Shown here in pieces: positions 63,873 through 64,000 of a stretch of DNA of 64,000 bases. Position 1 is the first letter of the stretch, and the number at the start of each line of letters is the position of its first letter. The notes under the pieces are model-generated. The model saw only the letters and a program-made list of their open reading frames with translations, did not search any database and was not told the origin of the DNA. Source of the stretch: an uncultured Roseibium sp. (lineage in GTDB: Bacteria; Pseudomonadota; Alphaproteobacteria; Rhizobiales; Stappiaceae). Where the stretch lies: positions 186,001-250,000 of the forward strand of contig NZ_CANMNP010000007.1 in assembly GCF_947499295.1 (NCBI RefSeq), in the 5' to 3' direction. The translations under genes and the position numbers were made by a program.

Positions 63873-64000
63873 TTATTCACCAGCAAAGCTGGCAAGATCC
63901 ACTTTCACGCCGGGGCCCATGGTGGAGGACACCGCAATGCGCTTCAGATAGGATCCTTTTGCACCGGCCGGCTTGGCCTTCTGAACAGCATCCAGCAGAG
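63873..64000 (-). CDS. rplA: 50S ribosomal protein L1, C-terminal end (rest outside window)
   Basis: The minus strand from the window edge to the TAA at 63873-63875 translates as [20 protein letters not shown], then [20 protein letters not shown] and E, the conserved L1 C-terminus (the [10 protein letters not shown] block). About 42 residues are visible. rplA before rplJ is the standard order. Confidence 0.93.
   Translation of the reverse strand, partial: LLDAVQKAKPAGAKGSYLKRIAVSSTMGPGVKVDLASFAGE

Overview
The window is a chromosomal segment of an alphaproteobacterium, most likely a member of the Hyphomicrobiales (Rhizobiales) close to Roseibium/Labrenzia (Stappiaceae). This placement is an inference. 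It rests on the moderately high GC, the rpoBC-str-S10-spc-alpha run followed by degQ, rarA, crcB, an RluC-type synthase, a HAD phosphatase and ATP12, a CtrA-type site, and RibN-, Anbu- and DUF2778-type genes that are common in that order. I see no tRNA, rRNA, CRISPR array, insertion sequence, integrase or phage gene.

Layout. 1-8 kb: the end of an EAL-domain phosphodiesterase; a DMT-family transporter behind an FMN riboswitch (RibN-type riboflavin importer); a HAD phosphatase; and both subunits of propionyl-CoA carboxylase (pccA, pccB), separated by two small secreted-protein genes. 8-14.6 kb: an orphan 333-residue protein, then a compact four-gene operon (circularly permuted ATP-grasp, alpha-E, transglutaminase, Anbu proteasome-like peptidase) followed by mgtE. 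14.6-21.3 kb: ATP12 and a second HAD phosphatase, then a block with an L,D-transpeptidase-like DUF2778 protein (CtrA site upstream), an unannotated 56-aa membrane protein with a GTG start, a P-loop ATPase and an exported alpha/beta hydrolase, then an RluC-type pseudouridine synthase and crcB. 21.4-27.7 kb: three tandem fatty-acid-hydroxylase/sterol-desaturase paralogs, a large patatin-like lipase and a divergent class III nucleotidyl cyclase. 27.7-32.8 kb: rarA, degQ and a methyl-accepting chemotaxis protein.

32.9-51.3 kb is one long leftward run of translation genes: rpsL-rpsG-fusA-tuf-rpsJ through secY-adk, then rpsM-rpsK-rpoA-rplQ. It has a strong promoter candidate before rpsL, a terminator-like hairpin between adk and rpsM, and a clear terminator after rplQ. 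51.9-53.8 kb holds a VOC/glyoxalase-fold protein, a divergent LysR regulator and a 97-aa orphan, which separate rpoC from rpsL. 53.9-64 kb is rpoC, rpoB, rplL, rplJ and the 3' end of rplA, with an attenuator-like hairpin between rplL and rpoB and a structured leader before rplJ.

Functionally, about half the window is the core transcription and translation cluster. The accessory half covers riboflavin uptake, propionyl-CoA assimilation, envelope and lipid chemistry, and one system of unresolved biochemistry, the ATP-grasp/alpha-E/transglutaminase/Anbu operon, which is the most interesting element here. Product names come from motifs read in the translations and from family knowledge. No database search was run.
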